Shown here: positions 9,695 to 19,882 of the stretch, piece after piece
How positions within the stretch are numbered: position 1 is the stretch's first letter
Layout: the number at the start of each line of letters is the position of its first letter
Source of the DNA: Azospirillum humicireducens
Lineage (GTDB): Bacteria > Pseudomonadota > Alphaproteobacteria > Azospirillales > Azospirillaceae
NCBI RefSeq assembly: GCF_001639105.2
Contig: NZ_CP015285.1
Coordinates: forward strand, 2,534,501-2,598,500
DNA: 64,000 bases
Direction of reading: 5' to 3'
The notes under the pieces: model-generated
Told to the model about the DNA's origin: nothing
The model's input: only the letters and a program-made list of their open reading frames with translations
The model's database searches: none
Made by a program: the position numbers and the translations under genes

Positions 9695-9986
9695 CGAACT
9701 TGCGGTTGATCAGGTCCAGGAGGGCATCCATCGCCGCGTCGGCATCGGCGCCGGTCGCGCGCAGCTCCACGCTGGTGCCGGGACCGGCGGCCAGCATCAT
9801 CAGCCCCATGATCGACTCGCCGGACACGACGGATTCACCGCGGCGCACCGAGATTTCGGCGTCGAAGGTGGCGACCAGCTTCACGAACTTGGCCGAGGCG
9901 CGGGCGTGCAGGCCACGCTGGTTGGTGATGGTGGCGGTCCGGCGGATTTCTCCGTCGGCGGGCGCCGTTTCGTCGGGGTGGCTCAT
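9684..9986 (-). CDS. ptsH: HPr phosphocarrier protein
   Basis: HPr carries phosphate from EI to EIIA. The 100-residue protein has the active-site histidine in GLHARAS (His27, equal to His15 of the classic protein) and a serine in SGESIMGL (Ser58, equal to Ser46) that is the target of HPr kinase, encoded four genes upstream. The N-terminus is about 12 residues longer than usual. It overlaps ptsP by 11 bases and follows the EIIA gene by 11 bases, consistent with one operon. Confidence 0.95.
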   Translation of the reverse strand: MSHPDETAPADGEIRRTATITNQRGLHARASAKFVKLVATFDAEISVRRGESVVSGESIMGLMMLAAGPGTSVELRATGADADAAMDALLDLINRKFDEE

Positions 9987-9997
9987 GGTGGGCGGCT

Positions 9998-10396
9998 TCA
10001 GTCCGACAGGAGGGTGGAGGCGACGTTGATGTATTTCTGCCCGGCGTCGCGGGCGGCGATCACCGACTTGTCGAGCGGTTCGGTCTTCCGCACGCTGGCG
10101 AGCTTGATCAGCATCGGCAGGTTGACGCCGGCGATCACCTCCACCTTCGCCTTGTCCATGATCGAGATGGCGAGGTTGGACGGCGTGCCGCCGAACATGT
10201 CGGTCAGCACCACGACACCCGACCCGTCATCGACCTCCGCCACCGAGTTCAGGATGTCCTGGCGGCGCTGTTCCATGTCGTCGTCCGGACCGATGCACAC
10301 GGCCCGAACCTGCTGCTGTTCGCCCACCACATGGAACAGCGCGGCGATGAACTCCTCGGCCAGGCGCCCGTGGGTGACAAGAACCATACCGATCAT
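9998..10396 (-). CDS. PTS EIIA component, mannose/fructose type, probably regulatory
   Basis: The 132-residue product is a stand-alone EIIA of the mannose family. The phosphorylated histidine is His9 in MVLVTHGRL, and DMFGGTPSN matches the family core. With no EIIB/EIIC partner it probably reports PEP/pyruvate state to other proteins, as proposed for the same arrangement in other alphaproteobacteria. ATG 10396 gives the normal N-terminus; the frame is open to 10474. Confidence 0.9.
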   Translation of the reverse strand: MIGMVLVTHGRLAEEFIAALFHVVGEQQQVRAVCIGPDDDMEQRRQDILNSVAEVDDGSGVVVLTDMFGGTPSNLAISIMDKAKVEVIAGVNLPMLIKLASVRKTEPLDKSVIAARDAGQKYINVASTLLSD

Positions 10397-10518
10397 GGGA
10401 CATCCTTCAAGGTTGGGTCCTCCCCGGAGACCTGGGCGAGAACCGCTGCCGGAAGGCAACGGCCCGCATCGCATCTGGATCGTTGGTTGGACGTATGGTC
10501 GTCAAGGTGCAATTTGCA

Positions 10519-11520
10519 TCATCCCAGATTGCCGGCCAGATTGCCGGCCGGATTGCCAGCCAAGGGTCCGGTCTGGCTGCCGGGCGGCCCCGCGGTGCGC
10601 AGACCCAGCCGGTCGAGCTCCCGGTGGCTCAGGCTGACCCGCAGCCTCTGCTCCTTCAGCCAGGCGGCCAGCCGTTCGGCGATGAAGACCGACCGGTGCT
10701 TGCCGCCGGTGCAGCCGATGGCGATGGTCAGATAGCTCTTTCCTTCCTGGTTGTAGCGGGGCAGCAGCGGGCGCAGCAGCTCCGTCAGGTTCCGGAAGAA
10801 GGCGGGGAAGTCGGGGTCGCTCTCCACCCGTGCCGCGACGGCCGGGTTCAGGCCGGTCAGCGGCCGAAGCTCCGGGTCGTAATGCGGGTTGGTCAGGAAC
10901 CGCACGTCGAAGACCAGATCGGCTTCGCGCGGAAGACCCTGGCGGAAGGAGAAGGAGGTCACGAACACCTGCAGGGCTGCCTGGGCGTCACGCCGGAAAT
11001 GCCCGGACAGGATGCGCCGCAAATCATGAATGGACAGTTGCGTCGTGTCGATCGTGACGTCGGATTCCTCCTTCAGCGGGAACAGCAGTCCACGCTCGCG
11101 CTGGATGCCGTCGGGGACCGTCCGGTCCTCCGCCAGCGGATGGCGGCGGCGGGTCTCGGTGAAACGGCGCTGCAGAACCTCGTCGCCGCAATCGAGGAAG
11201 ACGAGACTCACGTCGAGGTCGGCACGGCCACGCAGTTCCGCCAGCTCGTCCAGGAAGCTCTGCGCGGAAAAGTCGCGGGTCCGGCTGTCGATCACCAGGG
11301 CCAGGGGCCGGCGCTTCGGGTCGGCCTGCCGGAGCAGGGCCGGGACCAGCGACAAGCGCAGATTGTCGACCGCCTCGTATCCCAGATCTTCCAGCGCCTT
11401 CAGCGCCACCGACATGCCGGCCCCCGACAGCCCGGTGACGAGTACGACCCGGCCACGGGCCGCCGGACCGTTGACCGGCGCACTGGTGGCGGGATCGGGC
11501 GGCAAGTCGGACAGGATCAT
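10519..11520 (-). CDS. rapZ: RapZ/YvcJ-family nucleotide-binding protein
   Basis: RapZ proteins bind nucleotides and, in enterobacteria, small RNAs controlling glucosamine-6-phosphate synthase; the role in alphaproteobacteria is less clear. The 333-residue product has a P-loop region TGLSGAGMS, where the usual lysine is Met36, followed by ALEDLGYEAVDNL and the C-terminal signature GCTGGKHRSV. It overlaps hprK by 4 bases, matching the conserved hprK-rapZ-EIIA order. The last 12 residues are encoded by a threefold 12-bp tandem repeat. Confidence 0.92.
   Translation of the reverse strand: MILSDLPPDPATSAPVNGPAARGRVVLVTGLSGAGMSVALKALEDLGYEAVDNLRLSLVPALLRQADPKRRPLALVIDSRTRDFSAQSFLDELAELRGRADLDVSLVFLDCGDEVLQRRFTETRRRHPLAEDRTVPDGIQRERGLLFPLKEESDVTIDTTQLSIHDLRRILSGHFRRDAQAALQVFVTSFSFRQGLPREADLVFDVRFLTNPHYDPELRPLTGLNPAVAARVESDPDFPAFFRNLTELLRPLLPRYNQEGKSYLTIAIGCTGGKHRSVFIAERLAAWLKEQRLRVSLSHRELDRLGLRTAGPPGSQTGPLAGNPAGNLAGNLG
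10525..10560. repeat. Three tandem 12-bp units in the 3' end of rapZ
   Basis: CAGATTGCCGGC is repeated at 10525-10536 and 10537-10548, with a two-mismatch copy at 10549-10560. On the coding strand it gives AGNP-AGNL-AGNL just before the stop. Such a repeat can vary in copy number between strains. Confidence 0.85.
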
Positions 11521-12020
11521 GGCGCGACCGGACCGGGCTGAATCTGAACTGAGTGGCCCGGGCCAGGCTGGACAGACAGGCCGGCTGGCACCCGCTCCAG
11601 CCGGCCGCCGCGCAGGCAGGCGGCGGCAAGCCGGATCTTGGCGGGGGTGGAGGCGTCGAAGGCGTGCAGGCCCAGCCTGGGAAGGGCGATGCCCATCAGC
11701 ATCTCGGTCTCCGCCTGCGGCAGGCGTTCCACCTCGTCGCGCGGCACCAGATCGACGATGAGCGCGACATCGGCCGACACGGCGGACGGCACCGGCAGGA
11801 TGCCGACACCCCGCACCTCCAGCAGTCCGGCCAGCGCCGGCGGGGCGGAAGCGGTCAGCCGGCCGGACCCGGCGCGCAGCGCCACCCGGTCATCCGAGAC
11901 CAGCCGGGCGCCACCGTCGATCAGTCGCAAGGCCAAATCCGATTTTCCGCGCCCGGACTCCCCGCGCAGCAGCACGCCGATGTCGGAAAGCAAGACGCAG
12001 GTGCCGTGAATCGTCACCAT
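11517..12020 (-). CDS. hprK: HPr kinase/phosphorylase, short alphaproteobacterial type
   Basis: Phosphorylates and dephosphorylates the regulatory serine of HPr. The 167-residue product contains only the kinase core, as is usual for alphaproteobacteria, which lack the N-terminal domain of Firmicutes HprK. The Walker A motif GESGRGKS and the following SDDRVAL are intact, and the HprK signature region RGVGILPV is present. GTG/ATG options exist upstream, but ATG 12020 (MVTIHGTCVLL) matches the family start. A proline/glutamine-rich tail of about 20 residues follows the conserved core. Confidence 0.9.
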   Translation of the reverse strand: MVTIHGTCVLLSDIGVLLRGESGRGKSDLALRLIDGGARLVSDDRVALRAGSGRLTASAPPALAGLLEVRGVGILPVPSAVSADVALIVDLVPRDEVERLPQAETEMLMGIALPRLGLHAFDASTPAKIRLAAACLRGGRLERVPAGLSVQPGPGHSVQIQPGPVAP

Positions 12021-12249
12021 AGTCTGGCGAAGGTGAGACGTGGCGCAGGTTCTGTCAATGGAAACGGAACGGTGGCCCGACGGGTCAGGCGGGGAAACCT
12101 GACCGGTATCCCCCATCCGCTTCGGACCGTTCTTTCGGTGCGGATCGCACTCTGCCGGACCACGGGAGGAGACGGCCGATGAAGAGCCGCGATCGCAGAA
12201 GCGTTCCGCTTCCCGGCTCCACCAGCGTGGTTTGCGCCTGCGGAGCCGC

Positions 12250-12666
12250 TCAGTTCCCGGCAATCCCGCGGGGCGTCCGGCGGATGGCCTCCAGTTCCTG
12301 GGCAAGGGCGTCTCGGCGGCGGATCATCTCCTCCAGATCCTCCAGCTCCGCCGCTTCCTGGCAGGCGTCGCGGAAGTCCTTTTCCCGCTGCAGCCGGACC
12401 AGCAGGACCTTGTAGTTGTCGGCGATGCTGGCGAGATGGCGTTGCGCGCCCTGCAGAGCCTCCGCCAGCTGGTTGCGTTCCCGCGCGCCGTCGCGCATCA
12501 GGCGGGCCAGTTCCCCCTGCTGCCGTCCGGCATCGCGGATCAGGCGGGCCAGCCGGTAGCGGCGGAGGTCGACGACCTCGGCCGCAGCCGGTACGGGTCC
12601 GCGGGACTGGGAACCCGATGTGGATACCCTGTTCGCGAACGAATCGGGCGGAGCGGAGTCAGGCAT
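12250..12666 (-). CDS. Uncharacterised coiled-coil protein between chvG and hprK
   Basis: The 138-residue product is not recognised. From about residue 30 it is almost entirely helical, rich in L, A, E, R and Q with heptad-like spacing (LARLIRDAGRQQGELARLM, then LQREKDFRDACQEAAEL), so a coiled coil is likely. No signal peptide, membrane helix or enzyme motif is visible. It reads in the same direction as chvG upstream and hprK downstream, with gaps of 193 and 229 bases. Position suggests, but does not show, a link to ChvG/HprK signalling. Confidence 0.7.
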   Translation of the reverse strand: MPDSAPPDSFANRVSTSGSQSRGPVPAAAEVVDLRRYRLARLIRDAGRQQGELARLMRDGARERNQLAEALQGAQRHLASIADNYKVLLVRLQREKDFRDACQEAAELEDLEEMIRRRDALAQELEAIRRTPRGIAGN

Positions 12667-12731
12667 GGCAACCCCACATGTTTGTTCCTGGGGATGGCCA
12701 CCCTTCGATCACCGCGTGGAACAGAAGCAAA

Positions 12732-12756
12732 CAACCGGACCGATAGGGACCGGTTG
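12732..12756. terminator. Possible hairpin downstream of chvG
   Basis: CAACCGG and CCGGTTG form 7-bp arms with a partly paired inner stem. On the chvG strand the stem is followed by TTTGCTT, which is a weak T run. Only a tentative terminator. Confidence 0.35.
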
Positions 12757-12859
12757 CTTTATCAGCCGGCAAGCGAGAACGACCACCACCATGATCCGTC
12801 GATAAACACGGCTTGTCCACCCGATAGTGCTGGGGATGTATGTATTCTGGCCGAAGGGC

Positions 12860-14590
12860 TCATAGCAAAGGCAGGACTACGATGAAGTCGGCGCCGTCGA
12901 CTGCCTCCTCCGATACCTGACGGTTCCGCACGCATATCGAACCATTGTGGGCGCTGACTATCTGCTTTGCTATCGAAAGTCCAAGGCCGGAATGGGTCCC
13001 GAACTTCTCGCCCACCGGACGTTCGGTGTAAAAGCGGTCGAAGATCGCCTCTTCCTTTCCCTCCGGGATGCCCGGCCCCTGGTCGGACACCACCACCGTC
13101 ACGGTGTGCCCTGTGCGCCGGGCGGACAGCCGCACGATACCGCCGGGCGGCGAGAAGGACAGGGCATTGTCGATCAGGTTCTGGAACACCTGCGTCAACC
13201 GGCCCTCCAGCCCCGGCACCACCAGCCGCTCGCCCGCGGGAATGTCGATCACGACGCGGGGCGGCATGGGCCGGACGTCCTCCGCGCCACCCTCCCCAAG
13301 CGCATCCACACCCCCGGCCGCCACCGTCTCGTCCACGGTTTCGGCGACCGTCTGGCGCAGTTCGGCCAGCATGGTCAGCAGCAGGCCGATGTCCACCGGC
13401 TCCGGTTCCGCCCGCGACAGCTCGGCGTCCAGGCGCGAGGCGTTGGAGATGTCGCTGATCAGCCGGTCCAGCCGCTGGACGTCGTCGGCGATGATCGCCA
13501 TCAGCCGGTCGCGATGACGCGGGTCGCTGACCCGGCCGGCCGTCTCCACCGCGCTGCGCAGCGAGGTCAGCGGGTTCTTGATCTCGTGGGCGACGTCGGC
13601 GGCAAAGCGTTCGATGGCATCCATCCGCGTCCATAGCGCGTCGGTCATCTCGCGCAGCACGCCGGACAGTTCACCGATCTCGTCGCCGCGGCGGGTCAGG
13701 TCGGGGATGCCGGCATGGCGTCCGTGGCTGGTGCGCAGCCGGTCGGCGGCCTGGGCCAGCCGGCGGATCGGCCGGGCGATGGTGCCGGCCAGATAGAAGG
13801 ACAGGGCGATGGTGACCAGGAGCGCCACGCCGAACACCCGGAGAATGTCGAAGCGGACGGAGCGGATGGCGCGGTCGATCTCGCCGCCGCTGCGGGCCAG
13901 CAGCACGGCACCCAGCACCTCGCGGTAGCGCTGCACCGGCACCGCGACCGTCAGCAGCAGTTCCGGATCGCCGCCTTCGCCGTCGACGCGCCAGACGGTG
14001 GCCGCCGCCTCGCCGCCGAGCGCCCGCTCGACGTCGGGGTTCGGCCGGCCGGGCGCCTCGCGGTAGGCCGGCAACCCCTCGCGGCTCGGCACCACGTCGA
14101 TCAGCCGGGTGTAGAGGTCGTTGATCGCGCGGCTGACCGGGTCGCCGGCCGGCGGTGTCGGCAGCTCGCGGATTTCGATGCGCCCCTGCGAGCCGACCAG
14201 CACCCGGCTGTCGGACAGCATGTGCCCGTCGATGTCGTACAGGCGGGTGCGGGTCGCCGTCGCCTCGGCCAGCCGGCGGACCATCGGGCGGGCCAGCTCG
14301 GGCGCCAGCTCGAACCGCTCGCCTCCTTCGTCGCCGGTGGGGGAGGGGGCCGTCAGGATGCGGTTCACCGCGCCCTCGCCCAGCGCCGACGCGAAGATGC
14401 GCGCCTCGGTCGCCAGCGCCTCGGTCTCCGCCTGGATCAGCCGGTCCTGGTAGCGGCCGAGATAGAGCAGCCCGGCCAGCAACACCAGCAGCGCCAGCAC
14501 GTTCACCGCCAGGATGCGCAAGGTCAGCGGCGACACGCCGCGCCGCCGCGCCGGCCTCTCCTTGGGTCCCGCTCCGCCCGTCGCGGACAC
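12860..14590 (-). CDS. chvG: Sensor histidine kinase ChvG (ExoS/BvrS family)
   Basis: Membrane sensor that phosphorylates ChvI in response to envelope stress or acid, known from Agrobacterium, Sinorhizobium and Brucella. The 576-residue product has a transmembrane helix near residues 25-45 (ILAVNVLALLVLLAGLLYL), a periplasmic domain of about 200 residues, a second helix (FGVALLVTIALSFYLAG), HAMP, the phospho-acceptor box VAHEIKNPLTSLRS, and ATPase boxes QNLIDNALSFSPPGG, DQGPGIP and GLGLSIAK. GTG 14590, 4 bases after the chvI stop, is chosen because upstream codons lie inside chvI. Confidence 0.92.
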   Translation of the reverse strand: MSATGGAGPKERPARRRGVSPLTLRILAVNVLALLVLLAGLLYLGRYQDRLIQAETEALATEARIFASALGEGAVNRILTAPSPTGDEGGERFELAPELARPMVRRLAEATATRTRLYDIDGHMLSDSRVLVGSQGRIEIRELPTPPAGDPVSRAINDLYTRLIDVVPSREGLPAYREAPGRPNPDVERALGGEAAATVWRVDGEGGDPELLLTVAVPVQRYREVLGAVLLARSGGEIDRAIRSVRFDILRVFGVALLVTIALSFYLAGTIARPIRRLAQAADRLRTSHGRHAGIPDLTRRGDEIGELSGVLREMTDALWTRMDAIERFAADVAHEIKNPLTSLRSAVETAGRVSDPRHRDRLMAIIADDVQRLDRLISDISNASRLDAELSRAEPEPVDIGLLLTMLAELRQTVAETVDETVAAGGVDALGEGGAEDVRPMPPRVVIDIPAGERLVVPGLEGRLTQVFQNLIDNALSFSPPGGIVRLSARRTGHTVTVVVSDQGPGIPEGKEEAIFDRFYTERPVGEKFGTHSGLGLSIAKQIVSAHNGSICVRNRQVSEEAVDGADFIVVLPLL

Positions 14591-14594
14591 CGGC

Positions 14595-15290
14595 CTACTC
14601 CTTGTACCGGTAGCCGACGCCATAGAGTGTTTCGATCTGGGAGAAGTCGGGGTCGACAGCCTTGAACTTCTTGCGCAGCCGCTTGATGTGGCTGTCGATC
14701 GTGCGGTCGTCGACGTAGACATGTTCGCCATAGGCCGCGTCCATCAACTGGTCACGGTTCTTCACATGCCCCGGCCGCTGGGCCAGCGCCCGGACCAGCA
14801 GGAATTCGGTCACCGTCAGGTCGATCGGCTGGCCCTTCCAGCTGCAGGCGTGGCGGGCACCGTCCAGCAGAAGCGGCCCGCGGGTGATCATCTGGCCGGG
14901 ATCGGCCTCGGCGGTCTCGCCGCGCAGCGCCTCGCGCCGCAGCAGAGCGCGGATGCGTTCGATCAGCAGACGCTGTGAGAAGGGCTTCTTGATGTAGTCG
15001 TCGGCCCCCATGCGCAGGCCCATCAGCTCGTCCAGCTCGTCATCCTTGCTGGTCAGGAAGATGACGGGGATGTGGCTGGTCTGACGCAGACGTTGCAGCA
15101 ACTCCATGCCGTCCATGCGCGGCATCTTGATGTCGAGCACGGCAAGGTCGGGCGGGCGCTGGGTCAGGGCGCGCAGCGCCTCGGCGCCGTCCGTATAGGT
15201 GCGCACGTCGAAACCTTCGGCCTCCAGGGCGATGGAGACCGAAGCCAGGATGTTGCGATCGTCATCCACCAGGGCGACGGTGTGGGCCAT
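14595..15290 (-). CDS. chvI: Response regulator ChvI
   Basis: OmpR-type regulator of 231 residues. The receiver domain has the acidic pocket DDD at 9-11 and phospho-acceptor Asp53 in [10 protein letters not shown]; the C-terminal winged helix contains [15 protein letters not shown]. It pairs with chvG, which starts 4 bases downstream. ATG 15290 gives the standard receiver start; the open frame to 15386 has no family support. In other alphaproteobacteria ChvI controls genes of this same neighbourhood, including PEP carboxykinase, but no binding site was identified here. Confidence 0.94.
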   Translation of the reverse strand: MAHTVALVDDDRNILASVSIALEAEGFDVRTYTDGAEALRALTQRPPDLAVLDIKMPRMDGMELLQRLRQTSHIPVIFLTSKDDELDELMGLRMGADDYIKKPFSQRLLIERIRALLRREALRGETAEADPGQMITRGPLLLDGARHACSWKGQPIDLTVTEFLLVRALAQRPGHVKNRDQLMDAAYGEHVYVDDRTIDSHIKRLRKKFKAVDPDFSQIETLYGVGYRYKE

Positions 15291-15517
15291 GGTCGTAACA
15301 GCTTCCCAATCGGTCAGAGCGGAACGGTCGAGCGGGGTGGAACCTGAAATGTTAGCGGAAACATCGGGCATAGGACGAGTGGTCATTCCAATACTTTATG
15401 CCAGAACTCAGGTACCAGCGGCAGTTTTCTCTTTTCCCGCGGCATTTGTATGGTCCAATATGGCGGCAATGCGGCGCCGAACAACGGTGCCGCGCGGGAG
15501 AACGCACTCGTTTTGGA

Positions 15518-16399
15518 ATGAGTTTTCTGAACGCCCTTTCGGCGTCCTCTCCGTCCGGAATCGATCCGGATGCGAGGGAGGGCGCATTGCCTCCCGGTGA
15601 CCGCCAGGACGGCACGGCTCCGGCCACCAGCGCCCGGCGCCTGATGCGCGCCTGCGACCGTGCGGCGCTGGCCACCGCCCGGCGGCCGGACGACACCGGC
15701 AGCGCCGATGCCGGCGGTGTGGACAAGGGCGGCTGGCCCTATCCATCGCTGGTGCTGGTGGCGTTCGACCATGACGGCAGCCCCCTGCTTCTGCTCTCCA
15801 CGCTGGCCGACCACACCCGCAACCTGCTGGCCGACGGCCGGGTCGGGCTGCTGTTCGACGGCACCGCCGGGCTGGCGCGGCCGCTGACCGGTGCGCGCCT
15901 GTCGGTCCTGGGCCGGGCGGAGCGGTCGGACGAGCCCCGCCACCGCGCGCGTTACCTGCGCCGCCATCCCGACGCCGCCTTCTATGCCGGCTTCGCCGAT
16001 TTCTCCATCTACCGCGTGACGGTGGAGCGCGCCCATCTGGTCGCCGGCTTCGGCCGCATCCATTGGCTGTCCGCGGCCGAACTGGACCTTCCCGCTTCCG
16101 CGCCGGCACTGGCGATGGGAGAGGCGGACCTGCTCGACCGACTGAACGGCGAGGGCTATGGCCCCCGGCTTGTTCCCTCCACCGATGAGGACGGCGCCGG
16201 GCAACGGGAAAGCTGGAGCTTGACCGGGGTGGACCCGGACGGATGCGACCTGCGACGCGGGGGGTACGTCGCCCGCGTCGATTTTGAACAGAGAATCCGC
16301 GACCCGGAATCGGCTAGACTGATGCTGGATGCACTGATCAGGCCGCAGGACGGGACCGGACCGCCAGGACATGCGACAACCGCCGACGGGGGCGCCTGA
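15518..16399 (+). CDS. HugZ-like pyridoxamine-phosphate-oxidase-fold protein
   Basis: The 293-residue product has an N-terminal split-barrel flavin-binding type domain (SLVLVAFDHDGSPLLLLSTLADHTRNL is characteristic, residues about 75-100) and a C-terminal DUF2470-like domain (ADLLDRLNGEGYGPRLV through FEQRIRDPESARLMLDALI). Related proteins include HugZ-type haem oxygenases and haem-iron utilisation proteins. Haem binding is not shown by the sequence. ATG 15518 lies in the 227-base divergent gap with chvI. Confidence 0.82.
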   Translation: MSFLNALSASSPSGIDPDAREGALPPGDRQDGTAPATSARRLMRACDRAALATARRPDDTGSADAGGVDKGGWPYPSLVLVAFDHDGSPLLLLSTLADHTRNLLADGRVGLLFDGTAGLARPLTGARLSVLGRAERSDEPRHRARYLRRHPDAAFYAGFADFSIYRVTVERAHLVAGFGRIHWLSAAELDLPASAPALAMGEADLLDRLNGEGYGPRLVPSTDEDGAGQRESWSLTGVDPDGCDLRRGGYVARVDFEQRIRDPESARLMLDALIRPQDGTGPPGHATTADGGA

Positions 16400-16941
16400 C
16401 GGACCCCGAAGCCCAAAAAGGGACGCCCGACCAACAGGGACGCCCGGACAAAGGGCCACCGAAAAGAGCCCGACCGTAAAAGCCAAAGAAGCCGAAGGCG
16501 GAACACGCCAAAAGGCGCGATTACAGACCGAGAGAGACGAGAAGCCAACCGTCAGCCCGAACGACCGGCCGAGAGGTCGCTTCGACACGACCGGGCGCCG
16601 CACCAAAAACAAGAAAGCGGCGCTTGGGCATGCGCAACCAGGAGAACACTTCAGTGGACCATAACGGATCGACCCGTTTCCCGTCCGGGCCAATGGCCCC
16701 CAGACCTGTCGCCTCAGGGCCACCCTTTGCACCGTTTCGTCGCCGCGCCTGCGCGGTGCCGCCGATCCCGGCTGGCCTCCGGCCCTGCCGCCCGTTCGGA
16801 CCGGCACCGCGCTGACCGGGCCGCCGATCCGGCGGACGCCTTCCATCTGACACGACAACGGACAAAGACGGCCGGACCAGCCTCGGGACACCGAAGGGAT
16901 GCCCGACGCGACGGTACCGGCCCAGCCTTCGAGAGGACGAT
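16400..16941. other. 542-bp gap upstream of pckG with a T-poor tract
   Basis: No convincing gene is present. From 16401 to 16560 only 4 of 160 bases on the + strand are T, by hand count, and the tract is rich in A, C and G. It precedes pckG on the same strand and may be part of its leader. An open frame at 16371-16664 encodes a low-complexity K/R/P/T-rich sequence and is probably a by-product of the composition. Confidence 0.6.
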
Positions 16942-18765
<1,824 letters not shown>

Positions 18766-18794
18766 GCGGCCCGAACGGATCGCAGGTAAGGATA

Positions 18795-18821
18795 GGGGCT
18801 GCCGCAAGGCGGCCCCTTTTT
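18795..18821 (+). terminator. Rho-independent terminator of pckG
   Basis: GGGGCTGCC and GGCGGCCCC pair around a GCAA tetraloop, followed by TTTTT. It lies 30 bases after the pckG stop. Confidence 0.88.
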
Positions 18822-19045
18822 CCTTGTGCGGCCGTCAAGGATGAACCGCCTGTCATCTTGGACCCGCCAAAGCGGCGGCCGGACATATCCCGCGCCGCCG
18901 CAAGCCTCCAGCCGTTGCAACGTTTTCCTTTCTCCACCAACGCTACGGCGGGCCCTGCGGTCTTGCAGCGATTTAACCGGCTTGTCGCAATGGTCAGGCA
19001 TAAAGTCGGCCACCCCGGTTCGCGCATTCGAGGGAGGGCGCCATC

Positions 19046-19855
19046 ATGACCGACCATCAGCTTCCGCCAGAGGACGGCGACGAGTCCGCAGTGCCGAACC
19101 TCGGCCTTGGCAACGAGGATGCTGGCCTGGAGGATGCTGGCCTGGAGGAGTCCGGCACGCTGGCCTCCAAGCGCCAGCCCTGCGCCATCAGCGGCAAGCG
19201 CCGGCCCAAGCGCGACCTGATCGCACTGGACGCGCTGCGCCCCAACCTGGCCGACCGCATCCGCCACGACCACCCGCATCTGGAGCCGGACGCGCAGATC
19301 AGCCGGCAGGAGTTGGCGCGTTACCGCTCGCTCTATGTTGCGGAGTTGCTGAAGGAGGAGCATGGCGAGCTGAGTGAACTGGACCGCGAGGTCGCCGAAA
19401 GCCTCGCCCGCCACGAGACGCTGGCCGAGAACCCGGAGGAGGAATATGACGACCGCCGCACGCTGGGCGAACGGCTGTCGGACGGGCTGGCCAGCTTCGG
19501 CGGCAGCTGGGCCTTCCTGATCTCCTTCGCCTTCTTCCTGTGTGTGTGGATGCTCATCAACATCCTGGAAGGCGACACGCGGGCCTTCGATCCCTACCCC
19601 TTCATCCTGTTGAATCTGCTGCTGTCCTGCCTGGCCGCCATCCAGGCCCCGGTCATCATGATGAGCCAGAAGCGGCAGGAGGCGAAGGACCGGCTGCGCT
19701 CGGAAAACGATTACCGCGTCAACCTGAAGGCCGAACTGGAAATCCGGCACCTGCACGAGAAGATGGATTACCTGATCCAGCGCCAATGGCAGCGCCTGAC
19801 CGAAATCCAGCAGCTGCAGTTGGAGATCATGCAGGAAAAGCGTCTGCGCAGGTGA
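19046..19855 (+). CDS. DUF1003 membrane protein
   Basis: The 269-residue product belongs to the DUF1003 family of unknown function. Residues 150-205 contain two transmembrane helices (WAFLISFAFFLCVWMLINIL and FILLNLLLSCLAAIQAPVIM) followed by the family motif MMSQKRQEAKDRLRSENDY and a helical C-terminus that may form a coiled coil. The N-terminal 60 residues are acidic and carry a duplicated EDAGL unit. It is convergent with the next gene, 27 bases away. Confidence 0.85.
   Translation: MTDHQLPPEDGDESAVPNLGLGNEDAGLEDAGLEESGTLASKRQPCAISGKRRPKRDLIALDALRPNLADRIRHDHPHLEPDAQISRQELARYRSLYVAELLKEEHGELSELDREVAESLARHETLAENPEEEYDDRRTLGERLSDGLASFGGSWAFLISFAFFLCVWMLINILEGDTRAFDPYPFILLNLLLSCLAAIQAPVIMMSQKRQEAKDRLRSENDYRVNLKAELEIRHLHEKMDYLIQRQWQRLTEIQQLQLEIMQEKRLRR
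19115..19144. repeat. Tandem 15-bp duplication in the DUF1003 gene
   Basis: GAGGATGCTGGCCTG occurs twice in direct tandem and encodes EDAGL-EDAGL in the N-terminal acidic region. Confidence 0.9.
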
Positions 19856-19882
19856 TCGCTTGCCGCAAGGACGGTGGCCGCG

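Noticed and set aside
12179..12415. 78-codon plus-strand frame after a GGAGGAG ribosome-like site
   Set aside because: Overlaps the coiled-coil gene on the other strand, and its Ser/Arg-rich product looks like an antisense frame.
16371..16664. 97-codon frame in the pckG leader
   Set aside because: Overlaps the end of the HugZ-like gene, no ribosome site, and composition follows the T-poor DNA. Kept only as an alternative explanation of the tract.
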